From: Bradyrhizobium sp. 1
GTDB lineage: Bacteria > Pseudomonadota > Alphaproteobacteria > Rhizobiales > Xanthobacteraceae
Direction of reading: 5' to 3'
Length of the DNA stretch: 64,000 nt
Assembly: GCF_023073315.1 (NCBI RefSeq)
Contig: NZ_JADPJH010000038.1
Location: 124,001-188,000 of the forward strand
The position numbers and the translations under genes are program-made. This document shows, in pieces, positions 25,016 through 34,402 of the stretch; positions within the stretch are counted from its first letter, which is position 1, and each line of letters opens with the position of its first letter. The notes beneath the pieces are model-generated. The model did no database searches. It saw only the letters and a list, made by a program, of their open reading frames with translations, and was not told where the DNA came from.

Positions 25016-27784
25016 CTACTCCGCCGCGTCCCGCATCTCGGCGCGCTCGGCCCTCGCAGCGCAGAACTTGAACTCCGGGATCTTGCCGAACGGATCCAGC
25101 GCCGGGTTGGTCAAAAGGTTCGCCGCCGCTTCCGCATAGCAGAACGGCATGAACACCATATTCTCCGGCACGTCGCGGTCGGAGCGAACCTTGACCTCGA
25201 CCGCACCGCGGCGGGTCTCGAGGCGAATGAAATCGCCGGGTGCGAGCTTCTTCCTGTGCATGTCCTTTGGCGACATGAACGCGACCGCCTCCGGCTCGAT
25301 CTGGTCGAGAACCTGGGCGCGGCGGGTCATCGAGCCGGTGTGCCAGTGCTCGAGCACGCGGCCGGTCGAGAGCACCATCGGATATTCGGCGTCGGGGATC
25401 TCGTCCGGCGGGATGACGTGGGCCGGCACGATCTTGCCGCGGCCGCTCGCGGTCGGGAAGCCCGTGGTGAAGATGATCTCGTTGCCGGGCTTGTCGGGAG
25501 CGTCGGCCGGGTAAGTGACGGCGCCTTCGCGCACCAGCCGTTCCCAGCTGATGTTCTTGAGCGACGGCATCAGCTCCGCCATTTCAGTGTAGACCTCGCC
25601 CGGGCCGGAATAATTCCACGGCAGGCCCATGCGCTTGCCGATCTCCTGAATGATCCAGAGATCCTGCCGCGCATCGCCCGGCGGCTTGATCACCTGGCGC
25701 GCGAGCTGCACGCGGCGATCGGTGTTGGTGAAGGAGCCATCCTTCTCGGCAAAAGCCGAAGCCGGCAGGATCACGTCGGCGTGGAACGCGGTCTCGGTGA
25801 CAAAGAGATCCTGCACCACAAGATGATCGAGCATCGCCAGCGCCTGGCGCGCATGCTGCAAATCGGGGTCGGACATCGCGGGGTTCTCGCCCTCGATATA
25901 CATGCCCTTGATCTCGCCGGCATGGATCGCATTCATGATCTCGACCACGGTCAGGCCGCGCACGGGATCGAGATCCTGGTCCCACATCTTTTCGAAAGCC
26001 CCGCGCAAATCGTCGCGGCCGACCGGCTGATAGTCCGGCAGGAACATCGGGATCAGGCCGGCATCGGAGGCGCCCTGCACATTGTTCTGGCCGCGCAGCG
26101 GATGCAGACCGGTGCCGGGACGGCCGACCTGGCCGGTGATCAGCGCCAGCGCGATCAGGCAGCGCGCATTGTCGGTGCCGTGGACGTGCTGGCTGATGCC
26201 CATGCCCCAGAAGATGATCGACGATTTTGCCCGCGCATAGGTGCGCGCGACCTCGCGCAAGGTCTGCGCCGGGACGCCGCAGATCGGCTCCATCTTCTCC
26301 GGCGTGAACTCCTTGATCTTCTCCTTGAGATCCTCAAAGCCCTCGGTGTAGCCGGCGATGTACTGGTCGTCGGTCAGCCCCTCGGTGATGATCGTGTTGA
26401 TCATCGCGTTCAGCATGGCGACGTCGGAGCCCGGCTTGAACTGCAAGTGCTTCGTCGCATGACGCGACAGCGTCTGCCGGCGCGGATCCATCACGAACAG
26501 CTTTGCGTTGTTCTGCTTGACCGCGTTCTTGATAAAGGTTGCCGCCACCGGATGGTTCACGGTCGGGTTGGCGCCGATCACGATGATGACCTCGGCATCC
26601 ATCGCAGCCGAGAACGGCGCCGACACCGCGCCCGAGCTCAAACCTTCGAATAGCGCCGCGACCGAGGAGGCGTGGCACAGACGGGTGCAGTGATCGACAT
26701 TGTTGGAGCCGAAGCCGGTGCGCACCAGCTTCTGGAATAGATAGGCCTCTTCGTTCGAGCCCTTCGCCGAACCGAAGCCGGCCAGCGCCTTCACGCCATT
26801 GGTGTCGCGGATCTTGACGAGGCCCTTGGCGGCGATGTCGAGTGCTTCGTCCCAGCTCGCTTCGCGGAAGTGCGTGAAGGGATTGGCCGGATCGACCTGA
26901 TCGTTGGAGTCCTTCTTCGCATTCGGCAGCCGCACCAGCGGCTTGGTCAGGCGATGCGGATGGTGGATGTAGTCGAAGCCGAAGCGGCCCTTGACGCAAA
27001 GACGGTTGTGATTGGCGGGGCCGTCGCGGCCTTCCGCATAGATCACCTTCTCGTCCTTGACCTCGTAGGTGACCTGGCAGCCGACGCCGCAGAACGGGCA
27101 GAGCGAATCGACCTTCTTGTCCGCGTAAGTGACGCGGGTCTGCTGGTCGTCGAGCATCACGGCCGGCATCAAGGCGCCGGTCGGACAGGCCTGCACGCAT
27201 TCGCCGCAGGCGACGCAGGTGGACTCGCCCATGGGATCGTCGAAGTCGAACACGATTTTCGAGCCATGGCTGCGATAAGCCATGCCGATGACGTCGTTGA
27301 CCTGGACCTCGCGGCAGGCGCGCACGCAAAGGCCGCACTGGATGCAAGCGTCGAGGTTGACGCGCATCGCCGGATGGCTGGCATCAGTCTCCCAGCGCTC
27401 GGCGGCGGGGAAGCGGCTCTCGGTGACGCCGGTCGTCTCGGCCCAGTGCCAGAATTTGGACTCCGGATCGTGGCTGGTCTCGCGCGCCGGCTGGTCGGCG
27501 ACCAGCAGCTCCATCACCATCTTCTGCGCCGACACGGCACGCGCCGACTCGGTCTTCACCTTCATGCCGACCGACGGCGTGCGCTTGCAGGATGCTGCGA
27601 GCACGCGCTCGCCCTCGATCTCCACCATGCAGGCGCGACAATTGCCGTCGGGGCGATAGTCGGGCGCCGGCGAATAGCACAGATGCGGGATTTCGCGTCC
27701 CCCGCGTTTTGCGACTTGCCAGATCGTCTCGCCGGCGTTGGCTTCGACCTGCTTGCCGTCGAGCTCGAACGTAATCTTGGTCAT
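25016..27784 (-). CDS. fdsA: NAD-dependent formate dehydrogenase, molybdopterin alpha subunit
   Basis: 922 residues. From the N-terminus: a [2Fe-2S] domain (HLCYSPAPDYRPDGNCRACM), a His-Cys insert, two [4Fe-4S] ferredoxin motifs (CIQCGLCVRACREV, CVACGECVQACPTGAL), a further [4Fe-4S] site (CPFCGVGCQVTYEV), then the bis-MGD catalytic domain. The metal ligand is a cysteine, not selenocysteine, in TRLCHASSVAALFEGL. The C-terminal MGD-binding beta barrel ends the protein. It oxidises formate to CO2 in the cytoplasm and passes electrons through FdsB to NAD. Its start overlaps the fdsB stop by ATGA. No fdsC or separate fdsD was seen nearby; fdhD stands 6.6 kb away. Confidence 0.96.
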   Translation of the reverse strand: MTKITFELDGKQVEANAGETIWQVAKRGGREIPHLCYSPAPDYRPDGNCRACMVEIEGERVLAASCKRTPSVGMKVKTESARAVSAQKMVMELLVADQPARETSHDPESKFWHWAETTGVTESRFPAAERWETDASHPAMRVNLDACIQCGLCVRACREVQVNDVIGMAYRSHGSKIVFDFDDPMGESTCVACGECVQACPTGALMPAVMLDDQQTRVTYADKKVDSLCPFCGVGCQVTYEVKDEKVIYAEGRDGPANHNRLCVKGRFGFDYIHHPHRLTKPLVRLPNAKKDSNDQVDPANPFTHFREASWDEALDIAAKGLVKIRDTNGVKALAGFGSAKGSNEEAYLFQKLVRTGFGSNNVDHCTRLCHASSVAALFEGLSSGAVSAPFSAAMDAEVIIVIGANPTVNHPVAATFIKNAVKQNNAKLFVMDPRRQTLSRHATKHLQFKPGSDVAMLNAMINTIITEGLTDDQYIAGYTEGFEDLKEKIKEFTPEKMEPICGVPAQTLREVARTYARAKSSIIFWGMGISQHVHGTDNARCLIALALITGQVGRPGTGLHPLRGQNNVQGASDAGLIPMFLPDYQPVGRDDLRGAFEKMWDQDLDPVRGLTVVEIMNAIHAGEIKGMYIEGENPAMSDPDLQHARQALAMLDHLVVQDLFVTETAFHADVILPASAFAEKDGSFTNTDRRVQLARQVIKPPGDARQDLWIIQEIGKRMGLPWNYSGPGEVYTEMAELMPSLKNISWERLVREGAVTYPADAPDKPGNEIIFTTGFPTASGRGKIVPAHVIPPDEIPDAEYPMVLSTGRVLEHWHTGSMTRRAQVLDQIEPEAVAFMSPKDMHRKKLAPGDFIRLETRRGAVEVKVRSDRDVPENMVFMPFCYAEAAANLLTNPALDPFGKIPEFKFCAARAERAEMRDAAE

Positions 27785-29490
27785 TCGGCCGCTTCCTTGA
27801 ACTCGTCAGGGAAATATTTGATCACGGTGGAGAGTGGGTTCGATGCCGCCTGACCAAGCCCGCAGATCGAGGCATCGCGCATCGCCTGGCTCAATTCTTC
27901 CAGCAAGGCACGGTTCCAGACCGGCTTCTGCATCAGCTGCGCCGCCTTCTGGGTTCCGACGCGGCACGGCGTGCACTGGCCGCAGCTCTCGTCCTCGAAG
28001 AACTTCATCAGGTTCAACGCAGCCGCACGCACGCTGTCCTTTTGCGACAGGATCACGATCGCGGCAGAACCAATGAAGCAGCCGTATTTCTCCAGCGTGC
28101 CGAAATCGAGCGGGATGTCGTCCATCGCCGCGGGCAGGATGCCGCCCGACGCGCCGCCCGGCAGGTACGCATAGAACTGGTGACCGTCGGCCACGCCGCC
28201 GCAATATTCGTCGATCAATTCGCGCACGGTGATGCCGGCGGGCGCGAGCTTCATGCCGGGATTTTTCACGCGGCCCGAGACCGAGAAGCTGCGCAGGCCG
28301 TGGCGCTCATGGCGGCCATTGCCCTTCCACCAGTCCGCGCCCTTCTCGACGATGTCCCGCACCCACCACAGCGTCTCGATATTGTTGATCAGCGTCGGCA
28401 AGCCGAACAGGCCGACCTGGAACGGGTAAGGCGGCTTGTGCCGGGGCAAGCCGCGCTTGCCCTCGATGCTTTCGAGCAGCGAGGATTCCTCGCCGCAGAT
28501 GTAGGCGCCGGCGCCGCGGCGCATATGCAGCGTCGGGCCGCCTGCGGGCAGCTTGGCAAGCTCGCGCTCGAGGATTTCGCGCGACGCCGGATATTCGTCA
28601 CGTAGATAGATGTAGACGTCGGAGGCCTGCACCACATGCGCGCCGATCAGCATGCCCTCGATGAAGCGATGCGGATCGCTTTCGAGATAGACGCGGTCCT
28701 TGAACGTGCCGGGCTCGCCCTCGTCGCCGTTGATCGCCATCAGCCGCGGGCCGGGTTCGCCGAGCACCGCGCGCCATTTGCGTCCCGTCGGGAAGCCGGC
28801 GCCGCCGAGGCCGCGCAGCGAGGCGTCGTCGAGCCCTTTCAGGAGATCGTCCTTCGACAGCTCGCCCGAGCGCACGCGGTTGAGCAGCTTGTAGCCGCCA
28901 TCGGCGACATAGGCGTCGTAGTCGATATACTTTGGCAGATGCGCATGGGTATCGCCGGTCTTCGCTGCCGCCATCACATTGGCGACGGTCGCGTGGTCGA
29001 TGAAGTTGTGACCGACTTCCGCAGCAGGCGCGGTATCGCAGCGGCCGACGCAAGGCGCGCGCACGACGCGGATGCCGGGTCCGGATGCGCTCAGCAAATC
29101 GGCGAGCAGTTTTTCACCGCCGAGCATCGCGCAAGTGAGCGAATCGCAGACGCGGATCGTGAGCGGCGCGACATCAGGCTCGCCTTCCTTCACGATGTCG
29201 AAATGCGCGTAGAAGGTCGCGGTCTCGAACACTTCGGCGAAAGCGAGCTTCATCTCGTCGGCGAGCGCGGCGAGATGCGCGGCCGAGATCTGGTGATATC
29301 TGTCCTGGATCAGGTGCAGATATTCGATCAGCAGATCGCGCCGCCGCGGCTTGTCGCCGAGCAATTGCCCGATCTCGTGGGCGGCGGTCGGATCGACCTG
29401 CCGCCCCTTGGGCGTAGCCTTTGCGCGCTTCCGTCCCTGGCCGGGATGTTCGAATTCGCGAACCTTGTGAACGTCGTCGTTGCTGCTCAT
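27781..29490 (-). CDS. fdsB: Formate dehydrogenase beta subunit, fused NuoE-NuoF type
   Basis: 569 residues. The first 170 match the NuoE/FdsG thioredoxin-like [2Fe-2S] fold (CDSLTCAMLGG, then CVGRCDTAP); the rest is NuoF-like with the NAD/FMN glycine motif LRGLGGAGFPTGRKW, NGDEGEPGTFKDR, and a C-terminal [4Fe-4S] motif ESCGQCTPCRVGTQ. In many bacteria fdsG and fdsB are separate genes; here they are one. It takes electrons from FdsA and reduces NAD. The long promoter region upstream (29491-29739) holds a 14-bp palindrome. Confidence 0.95.
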   Translation of the reverse strand: MSSNDDVHKVREFEHPGQGRKRAKATPKGRQVDPTAAHEIGQLLGDKPRRRDLLIEYLHLIQDRYHQISAAHLAALADEMKLAFAEVFETATFYAHFDIVKEGEPDVAPLTIRVCDSLTCAMLGGEKLLADLLSASGPGIRVVRAPCVGRCDTAPAAEVGHNFIDHATVANVMAAAKTGDTHAHLPKYIDYDAYVADGGYKLLNRVRSGELSKDDLLKGLDDASLRGLGGAGFPTGRKWRAVLGEPGPRLMAINGDEGEPGTFKDRVYLESDPHRFIEGMLIGAHVVQASDVYIYLRDEYPASREILERELAKLPAGGPTLHMRRGAGAYICGEESSLLESIEGKRGLPRHKPPYPFQVGLFGLPTLINNIETLWWVRDIVEKGADWWKGNGRHERHGLRSFSVSGRVKNPGMKLAPAGITVRELIDEYCGGVADGHQFYAYLPGGASGGILPAAMDDIPLDFGTLEKYGCFIGSAAIVILSQKDSVRAAALNLMKFFEDESCGQCTPCRVGTQKAAQLMQKPVWNRALLEELSQAMRDASICGLGQAASNPLSTVIKYFPDEFKEAAE

Positions 29491-29631
29491 GGAAACGTCG
29501 CGTTCTCCTCAAAACCGCGATGACCTCAGGGCGCGATCGCCATCCCGATCCACCCTTATTTCCAGGCCTGACCGTCAGGAACCGCGTCACCCGCGTCCGC
29601 GGATCAGGTCTCATTCCGTGCAACTCTAGCC

Positions 29632-29645
29632 TCTGGTATACCAGA
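29632..29645. promoter_or_regulatory. 14-bp perfect palindrome upstream of fdsBA
   Basis: TCTGGTATACCAGA is its own reverse complement, 142 bases before the fdsB start. TGGTATACCA-type cores are typical sites of FCD-class GntR regulators. No such regulator is adjacent; the nearest GntR gene is the one by tcu. Confidence 0.5.
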
Positions 29646-29739
29646 CGCCAAGTAAATTTAGAACGTGTCTATAACGATTTAGGAGGCGGGCAGCCGCCCT
29701 GCCACACCCCCCATACGCCAACTCACTGGGAACCCGACC

Positions 29740-30021
29740 TCACGTCTTGCTCATGCACTCTTCAATGTAGAACCAGCGATCGTCGCCGATCAGCCCCTTG
29801 GACTTCACATCGGCGCGGCAGGTCTTGAGCTTGGGCTTGTTGGCGGACCACTTCGCCTTCATGTCCTTCAGCTTCTGCATCGTGAGCTTGATCTTGCCCG
29901 GCTTGGCCTCGGTCGTCGCGGCAGGTGCCGTGGCGGCAGGCGCCGCCGCGGTTTGCGCGGACGCGATATGAACGCTTGCGGCCAGCATCATGGCGGCAAG
30001 GCAGATACGGGTACGAAGCAT
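29740..30021 (-). CDS. Small secreted PsiF-like protein
   Basis: 93 residues from ATG 30021, which follows AGGGGG at good spacing. A signal peptide (MLRTRICLAAMMLAASVHIA) precedes an Ala/Thr-rich linker and a basic conserved part with two cysteines (LKTCRADVKSKGL, FYIEECMSK). That part resembles the PsiF repeat family, whose role is unclear. It sits between fdsB and the OFA transporter on the same strand. Its tie to formate metabolism is by position only. Confidence 0.65.
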   Translation of the reverse strand: MLRTRICLAAMMLAASVHIASAQTAAAPAATAPAATTEAKPGKIKLTMQKLKDMKAKWSANKPKLKTCRADVKSKGLIGDDRWFYIEECMSKT

Positions 30022-30116
30022 CAGAATCCCCCTAGATCCCATTCTTGATCATTTTTGAAAGGCATGCGCCGCGAGACGCTGGCGTTCAGCATCCCGCGGC
30101 GAGTGTGGGTTTGCGA

Positions 30117-31772
30117 TCAGAAAATCTTGACCGCGCTCTCCAGCGTCTTCCAGACACCCCAGAGCAGCGGGATGCCGACGAAGGCCCAGAACATCGCCGC
30201 CTTGCCGTCGAGCCCGCCAAATCCGATGCCGTAGGAGCCATGCGGCCCCGAGGCAGCAGCGGTGGCGCTCGCCGCCTGCAGCTTGGCAACATCGGCGTCC
30301 TTCATGTGCCACTTCGAATCGACCGGCTTGATCAGATAGTTGCAGATCAGGCCCGCAATCAGCATCGCACAGAGGATGTACATGGTGGTGTTGTAGAGCT
30401 GGTCGCGCGGCACGCCGGCCGCGAGCTGGAACTCGCGGATGTAGTTGACTACGACCGGGCCGATGATGCCCGCGGTCGACCATGCCGTCAGCAGCCGGCC
30501 GTGAATGGCGCCGACGAACTGCGTTCCGAACATGTCGGCCAGATAGGCCGGCACGGTGGCGAAGCCGCCGCCATACATCGACAGGATGATGCCGAAGCCG
30601 AGCACGAAGAGAAGCTTCGAGCCCATCGCCGCAAAGGTCGGCGCCAGCGCGTAGAGCACGATGCCGAGGATGAAGAACGTATAGTAGGTGTTCTTGCGGC
30701 CGATTTTGTCCGACAGCGACGCCCAGAAGAACCGGCCGCCGATGTTGAACAGCGACAGCAGTCCGGCGAAGCCCGCAGCAATGCCGGCGATCTGCGCCTT
30801 CTGTCCGGCATCCAGCGCGTTGAAGCCGACGTCCGGCAGGCCGATCAGTTTGCCTCCGAAGATTTCCTGCAGCATTGGCGACGCCATACCGATCACGCCG
30901 ATACCCGCGGACACGTTCAGGCAGAGCACCCACCAGATCAGCCAGAATTGCGGCGTCTTGTGCGCGTCGTTCAGGTGAACGTTGCTCTTGGAGATCATCG
31001 CATTGGCCTTGACCGGCGGGGTCCAGCCCTCGGGCTGCCAGCCGGGCGGCGGCAAGCGATAGCGGAAGGCGCCGATCATCATGAACACGAAGTAGATGAC
31101 GCCCATCGCGACGAAGGTCTCCCAGACGCCGACCGAATTCGGGGTCTTGAAGTAGTTCATCAGTAGGTTCGCAAGCGGCGCGCCGATCATGGCGCCGCCG
31201 CCAAAGCCCATGATGGCCATGCCGGTCGCCATGCCGCGGCGATCCGGGAACCATTTCACTAGCGTCGACACCGGCGAGATGTAACCAAGGCCGAGACCGA
31301 TGCCGCCGATCACGCCCGAGCCCAGCCACAACAGCCAGAGCTGATGGGTGTAGACTCCAATCGCGCCGAGGAAGAGACCGCCGCACCAGCACAGCGCCGA
31401 GACGAAGCCGGCCTTGCGCGGGCCGACGCGCTCCAGCCAGCCGCCCCAAACTGCAGCCGCGATCCCGAGCAGCACGAAGAACAACGTGTACATCCACCCC
31501 ATGCTGGCGACCTTCCAGTCGCAGCTGGTGGTGAACAGTTCCTGCACCAGCGACATGTCGGGACAAGCCTTCGGCGCGGTCAACCCGATCGCGCGCGAGA
31601 GCGGCAGCCAGAACACCGAGAAGCCGTAGGCCATGCCGATGCACAAATGGATGCACAGCGCCGCCGGCGGCACCAGCCAGCGATTGAAGCCGGCCGTTGC
31701 GATCGTGTGTTCGCGATCAAGAAATCCTGCGCCCGCGCCTGACAGCCTTCCGGCGCTTTCAACTGTAGCCAT
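30117..31772 (-). CDS. MFS transporter, oxalate/formate antiporter (OFA) family
   Basis: 551 residues from ATG 31772, preceded by GGGGAGGA. About 12 membrane helices are seen, the first at residues 30-55 (LVPPAALCIHLCIGMAYGFS). OFA-type features are the large central loop (about 230-290), the LGLGYISPVSTLVKWFPDRRG segment after helix 4, and WASLSDKIGRKNTYYTFF. It is longer than the classic 420-residue OxlT because of an extended loop and tail. Next to the formate dehydrogenase genes it may exchange formate or oxalate, but oxalyl-CoA decarboxylase and formyl-CoA transferase genes are absent from the window. Confidence 0.85.
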   Translation of the reverse strand: MATVESAGRLSGAGAGFLDREHTIATAGFNRWLVPPAALCIHLCIGMAYGFSVFWLPLSRAIGLTAPKACPDMSLVQELFTTSCDWKVASMGWMYTLFFVLLGIAAAVWGGWLERVGPRKAGFVSALCWCGGLFLGAIGVYTHQLWLLWLGSGVIGGIGLGLGYISPVSTLVKWFPDRRGMATGMAIMGFGGGAMIGAPLANLLMNYFKTPNSVGVWETFVAMGVIYFVFMMIGAFRYRLPPPGWQPEGWTPPVKANAMISKSNVHLNDAHKTPQFWLIWWVLCLNVSAGIGVIGMASPMLQEIFGGKLIGLPDVGFNALDAGQKAQIAGIAAGFAGLLSLFNIGGRFFWASLSDKIGRKNTYYTFFILGIVLYALAPTFAAMGSKLLFVLGFGIILSMYGGGFATVPAYLADMFGTQFVGAIHGRLLTAWSTAGIIGPVVVNYIREFQLAAGVPRDQLYNTTMYILCAMLIAGLICNYLIKPVDSKWHMKDADVAKLQAASATAAASGPHGSYGIGFGGLDGKAAMFWAFVGIPLLWGVWKTLESAVKIF

Positions 31773-31904
31773 GCATTCCTCCCCTGCAGCCGCCCTTCTG
31801 AACAGCCTGCCGCTACGATCCCATTCCTCAGCCCGTTGCAGCGCAGCCTGTGTCCCTGCTGCTCTGCACAATCATCCGACACGCGTCAGGATCGTCGCGC
31901 GCGT

Positions 31905-31933
31905 CCGAAAAAGTTAACCCCTCGAGCGGGGTT
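31905..31933 (-). terminator. Candidate terminator for the mobB-moeA-tusA operon
   Basis: AACCCC-N6-GGGGTT (31916-31933) makes a GC-rich hairpin. Read on the minus strand it is followed by AACTTTTT, as expected of an intrinsic terminator. It lies 160 bases past the TusA-like stop and upstream of the OFA gene, in a 320-base space (31773-32092) where no gene was found. Confidence 0.5.
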
Positions 31934-32092
31934 CTATGCCTGATACATCGCGCAAGCTTCGTGCGTGGCCCGCTGATCCGCGTATCGCAGACAGGACTCA
32001 ACCTCCGCGTCTGCGCGGAGAAAGTCAATTTGGGCAGAAGCCATGATTGATGTCGATAGACAAAAGGTAGGTATCGGCAGAGTGACCGGGCA

Positions 32093-32356
32093 CTACGAGC
32101 GCAGCGCACCATTGGCTTTCTCTATCGAACCATCGACTTTCTCTATCAAGAACACGATGCGCGCCTCGTTGCGCTCGGTGATCTCCACCGCGTCGCCCGT
32201 CTCGCGGATCAGGTTCGGAATGTCAATTACCGACAAAGGATCAGTGCAGTGCACTTCGAGCTGATCGCCCGGCTGCAGCGGTTTCAGCGCCTTGCGCGTC
32301 TTGAGGGCGGGCAACGGGCATTTCAACCCAGTGAGATCGAGCGTGGTTCTGGTCAT
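32093..32356 (-). CDS. TusA/SirA-like sulfur-carrier protein
   Basis: 87 residues with the family's N-terminal motif LDLTGLKCPLPALKTRKAL, whose CPxP cysteine carries a persulfide. TusA-type proteins relay sulfur for tRNA thiolation and for Mo-cofactor enzymes. FdhD needs sulfur from a cysteine desulfurase to sulfurate formate dehydrogenase, so a carrier protein in this operon fits (inference). It is third after mobB and moeA, 44 bases beyond the moeA stop. Confidence 0.85.
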   Translation of the reverse strand: MTRTTLDLTGLKCPLPALKTRKALKPLQPGDQLEVHCTDPLSVIDIPNLIRETGDAVEITERNEARIVFLIEKVDGSIEKANGALRS

Positions 32357-32400
32357 GGGCGCAACATGGCGAGGTGAGGCGATGGCGTCAACGCAGGCGC

Positions 32401-33657
32401 TCAGAGCAGATCGGCATAGGACAAGAAACCTACGCTCTGCCCCGGCTCGACGTGAATGATGTCCTCGCCGAGCTCGACGAGGCCATCGGTCTCGACCAAG
32501 GACGACAACAGACCGGCGCCTTCGCGCGGGAACTTGACGGCCTCCAGCGCGCCGTCCTCCGTGCGCCGCAGCGAGGCGCGAACATATTCGCGGCGGCCGA
32601 TCTTCTTCTTGTAGGCGAATGCCGCGCGCACCGGGATCGGCAACAGCGGCTCGGGCAGACCGCCCGCCAGCGCCAGCACCGTCGGCCGCACCACATGGAC
32701 GAAGGTGACAAAACTCGCGACGGGATTACCGGGCAGGCCGATCAGCGGCGTGCCGTCGATGATGCCCATCGCCACGGGACGGCCAGGCTTGATCGCCATC
32801 CGCCACAGCACCAGCGAGCCGATGCTCTCGACCGCCGCCTTGACGTGATCTTCCTCGCCTGTCGAGACACCGCCAGTGGTGAGGATCAGGTCGTGGTGAC
32901 CTGCAACCTGCTTCAAACCATCCGCGAGCGACTTGCGCTCGTCGCGCAGGATGCCGAGATCCGAGACCTCGCAGCCGAGCCGGCGCAGCATCGCCATCAG
33001 CATGAAGCGGTTGGAATCGAACAGCTGCGAGGCCGCGCGCGGCTCGCCGGGCGAGGCCAGCTCGTCGCCGGTCGAGAACACCGCAACGCGAATGCGCCTG
33101 ACCATTTCGAGCCGGGTCAAACCGAACGCCGCGGCAAGCGCGACATGCTGCGGCAGCAAGCGCTGGCCGGCGCGCAGCGCGACGTGCCCTTCCGGAATGT
33201 CCTCGCCAGCGGGGCGGACATTCGCCCCCGGCTTCAGCCCCGACGGCAGCACGATTCTGCCGGAATCATCGATACGGACATCTTCCTGCATGAAGACCGT
33301 CTCGGCCTCAGGCGGCATCGGCGCGCCCGTAAAAATGCGCGCGGTGTGGCCGGGCTTGATTGGGGTCTGCGCCAGACCACCGGCCTGGATGCGGCCATCG
33401 AGCGGCAACGCTTGTTCCGCGCTTGCCGGAAGGTCGGCGCTGCGCACGGCGTAGCCGTCGACGGCGGAGTTGGTAAACGGTGGCAGCGGCAGCGGCGCCG
33501 CGATATCGCGCGCCAGCACGCGCCCGTCCGCATCGACGAGCGCCACCGTTTCGAGATCGGCGACCGCATTGACGCGCGTCGTGATCAAGCCGACGGCCTC
33601 GTCGACCGACATCATCGGTCCGCCGAAAGCAAAACAATCGTCCGACAGTTGCGCCAT
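32401..33657 (-). CDS. moeA: Molybdopterin molybdotransferase MoeA
   Basis: 418 residues, about the usual length. MoeA inserts molybdate into adenylylated molybdopterin. Typical blocks: PPFTNSAVDGYAVRSADLP near residue 58-76, ARIFTGAPMPPEAETVFMQED, VFSTGDELASPGEP, TGGVSTGEEDHVKAAV and the late LIGLPGNPVASFVTF. All appear intact, so this is the orthodox MoeA among the three in the window. It starts 9 bases after mobB. Confidence 0.95.
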   Translation of the reverse strand: MAQLSDDCFAFGGPMMSVDEAVGLITTRVNAVADLETVALVDADGRVLARDIAAPLPLPPFTNSAVDGYAVRSADLPASAEQALPLDGRIQAGGLAQTPIKPGHTARIFTGAPMPPEAETVFMQEDVRIDDSGRIVLPSGLKPGANVRPAGEDIPEGHVALRAGQRLLPQHVALAAAFGLTRLEMVRRIRVAVFSTGDELASPGEPRAASQLFDSNRFMLMAMLRRLGCEVSDLGILRDERKSLADGLKQVAGHHDLILTTGGVSTGEEDHVKAAVESIGSLVLWRMAIKPGRPVAMGIIDGTPLIGLPGNPVASFVTFVHVVRPTVLALAGGLPEPLLPIPVRAAFAYKKKIGRREYVRASLRRTEDGALEAVKFPREGAGLLSSLVETDGLVELGEDIIHVEPGQSVGFLSYADLL

Positions 33658-33666
33658 GGTGCCTCG

Positions 33667-34194
33667 TCAGCGCATCGCAGCGCTTTTCGCGACCGCTTCC
33701 TCGACCGGCATGGCCGCACGCAGCAGCAGCGCCGCCGCAGCCTCGACATCATCGAGATGGACGCTCGGCAGCCGCGTTTCAATAGTGATGTCCGTCGCGA
33801 TCCCGACAATTCCGGGATCGTCGGGAAACAGCAGCGGCTTGTTGTTGGCGGCGCGATGCACCTCGATCTTGCGATGCGGCTCGCGCTTGAAGCCTTCGAC
33901 CACGACGAGATCGACCGCGGAGAGCTTGCTCAATAGTTCCGGCAGAAGCGGCTCCGCCGCGCCGCGCAGTTCATGCATCAGGGCCCAGCGGTTTGACGAC
34001 GCCACCAGCACCTCGGCCGCGCCCGCCTCGCGGTGACGCCAGGAATCCTTGCCGGGCACGTCGACATCGAACTGGTGGTGCGCATGCTTGATCACGGAGA
34101 CGCGCAGGCCTCGCGCGTTGAAATGCGGGATCAGCCGCGTCAACAGCGTGGTCTTGCCCGCACCGCTCCAGCCTGCAAGGCCGATGACTTTCAT
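33667..34194 (-). CDS. mobB: Molybdopterin-guanine dinucleotide biosynthesis adaptor MobB
   Basis: 175 residues. A P-loop opens the protein (GLAGWSGAGKTTLLTRL), followed by VIKHAHHQFDVDVPGKDSW and VVVEGFKREPHRKIEVHR, which are standard MobB motifs. It is a GTPase that helps MobA attach GMP to the cofactor to form MGD, which formate dehydrogenase requires. It is the first gene of the mobB-moeA-tusA group. The 208 bases upstream contain a palindromic repeat and the divergent fdhD. Confidence 0.95.
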   Translation of the reverse strand: MKVIGLAGWSGAGKTTLLTRLIPHFNARGLRVSVIKHAHHQFDVDVPGKDSWRHREAGAAEVLVASSNRWALMHELRGAAEPLLPELLSKLSAVDLVVVEGFKREPHRKIEVHRAANNKPLLFPDDPGIVGIATDITIETRLPSVHLDDVEAAAALLLRAAMPVEEAVAKSAAMR

Positions 34195-34249
34195 TTCAGC
34201 TCCGTCTCCGCGAGCGACTCAATGCCTGATGGAACCACCGGCCTCTCCC

Positions 34250-34329
34250 CGTCATTGCGAGCGTAGCGAAGCAATCCAGACTGCCGCCGCGGAAAGATTC
34301 TGGATTGCTTCGCTGCGCTCGCAATGACG
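34250..34329. repeat. Intergenic palindromic repeat, family B, copy 2
   Basis: An 80-bp hairpin with ends CGTCATTGCGAGCG and CGCTCGCAATGACG, matching copy 1 at 24919-25003 in arms and in the central CGCGGAAA. It sits between mobB and fdhD. Confidence 0.88.
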
Positions 34330-34402
34330 AACGGAGGCATTTCGTTCTCTCCACGCCATGCTTATATCGGCTTGACCCGAATGTCATGCTAACGTCGCAC
34401 CC

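Noticed and set aside
24980..26653. 557-codon plus-strand frame over fdsA
   Set aside because: Antisense to a fully motif-supported formate dehydrogenase; no independent evidence.
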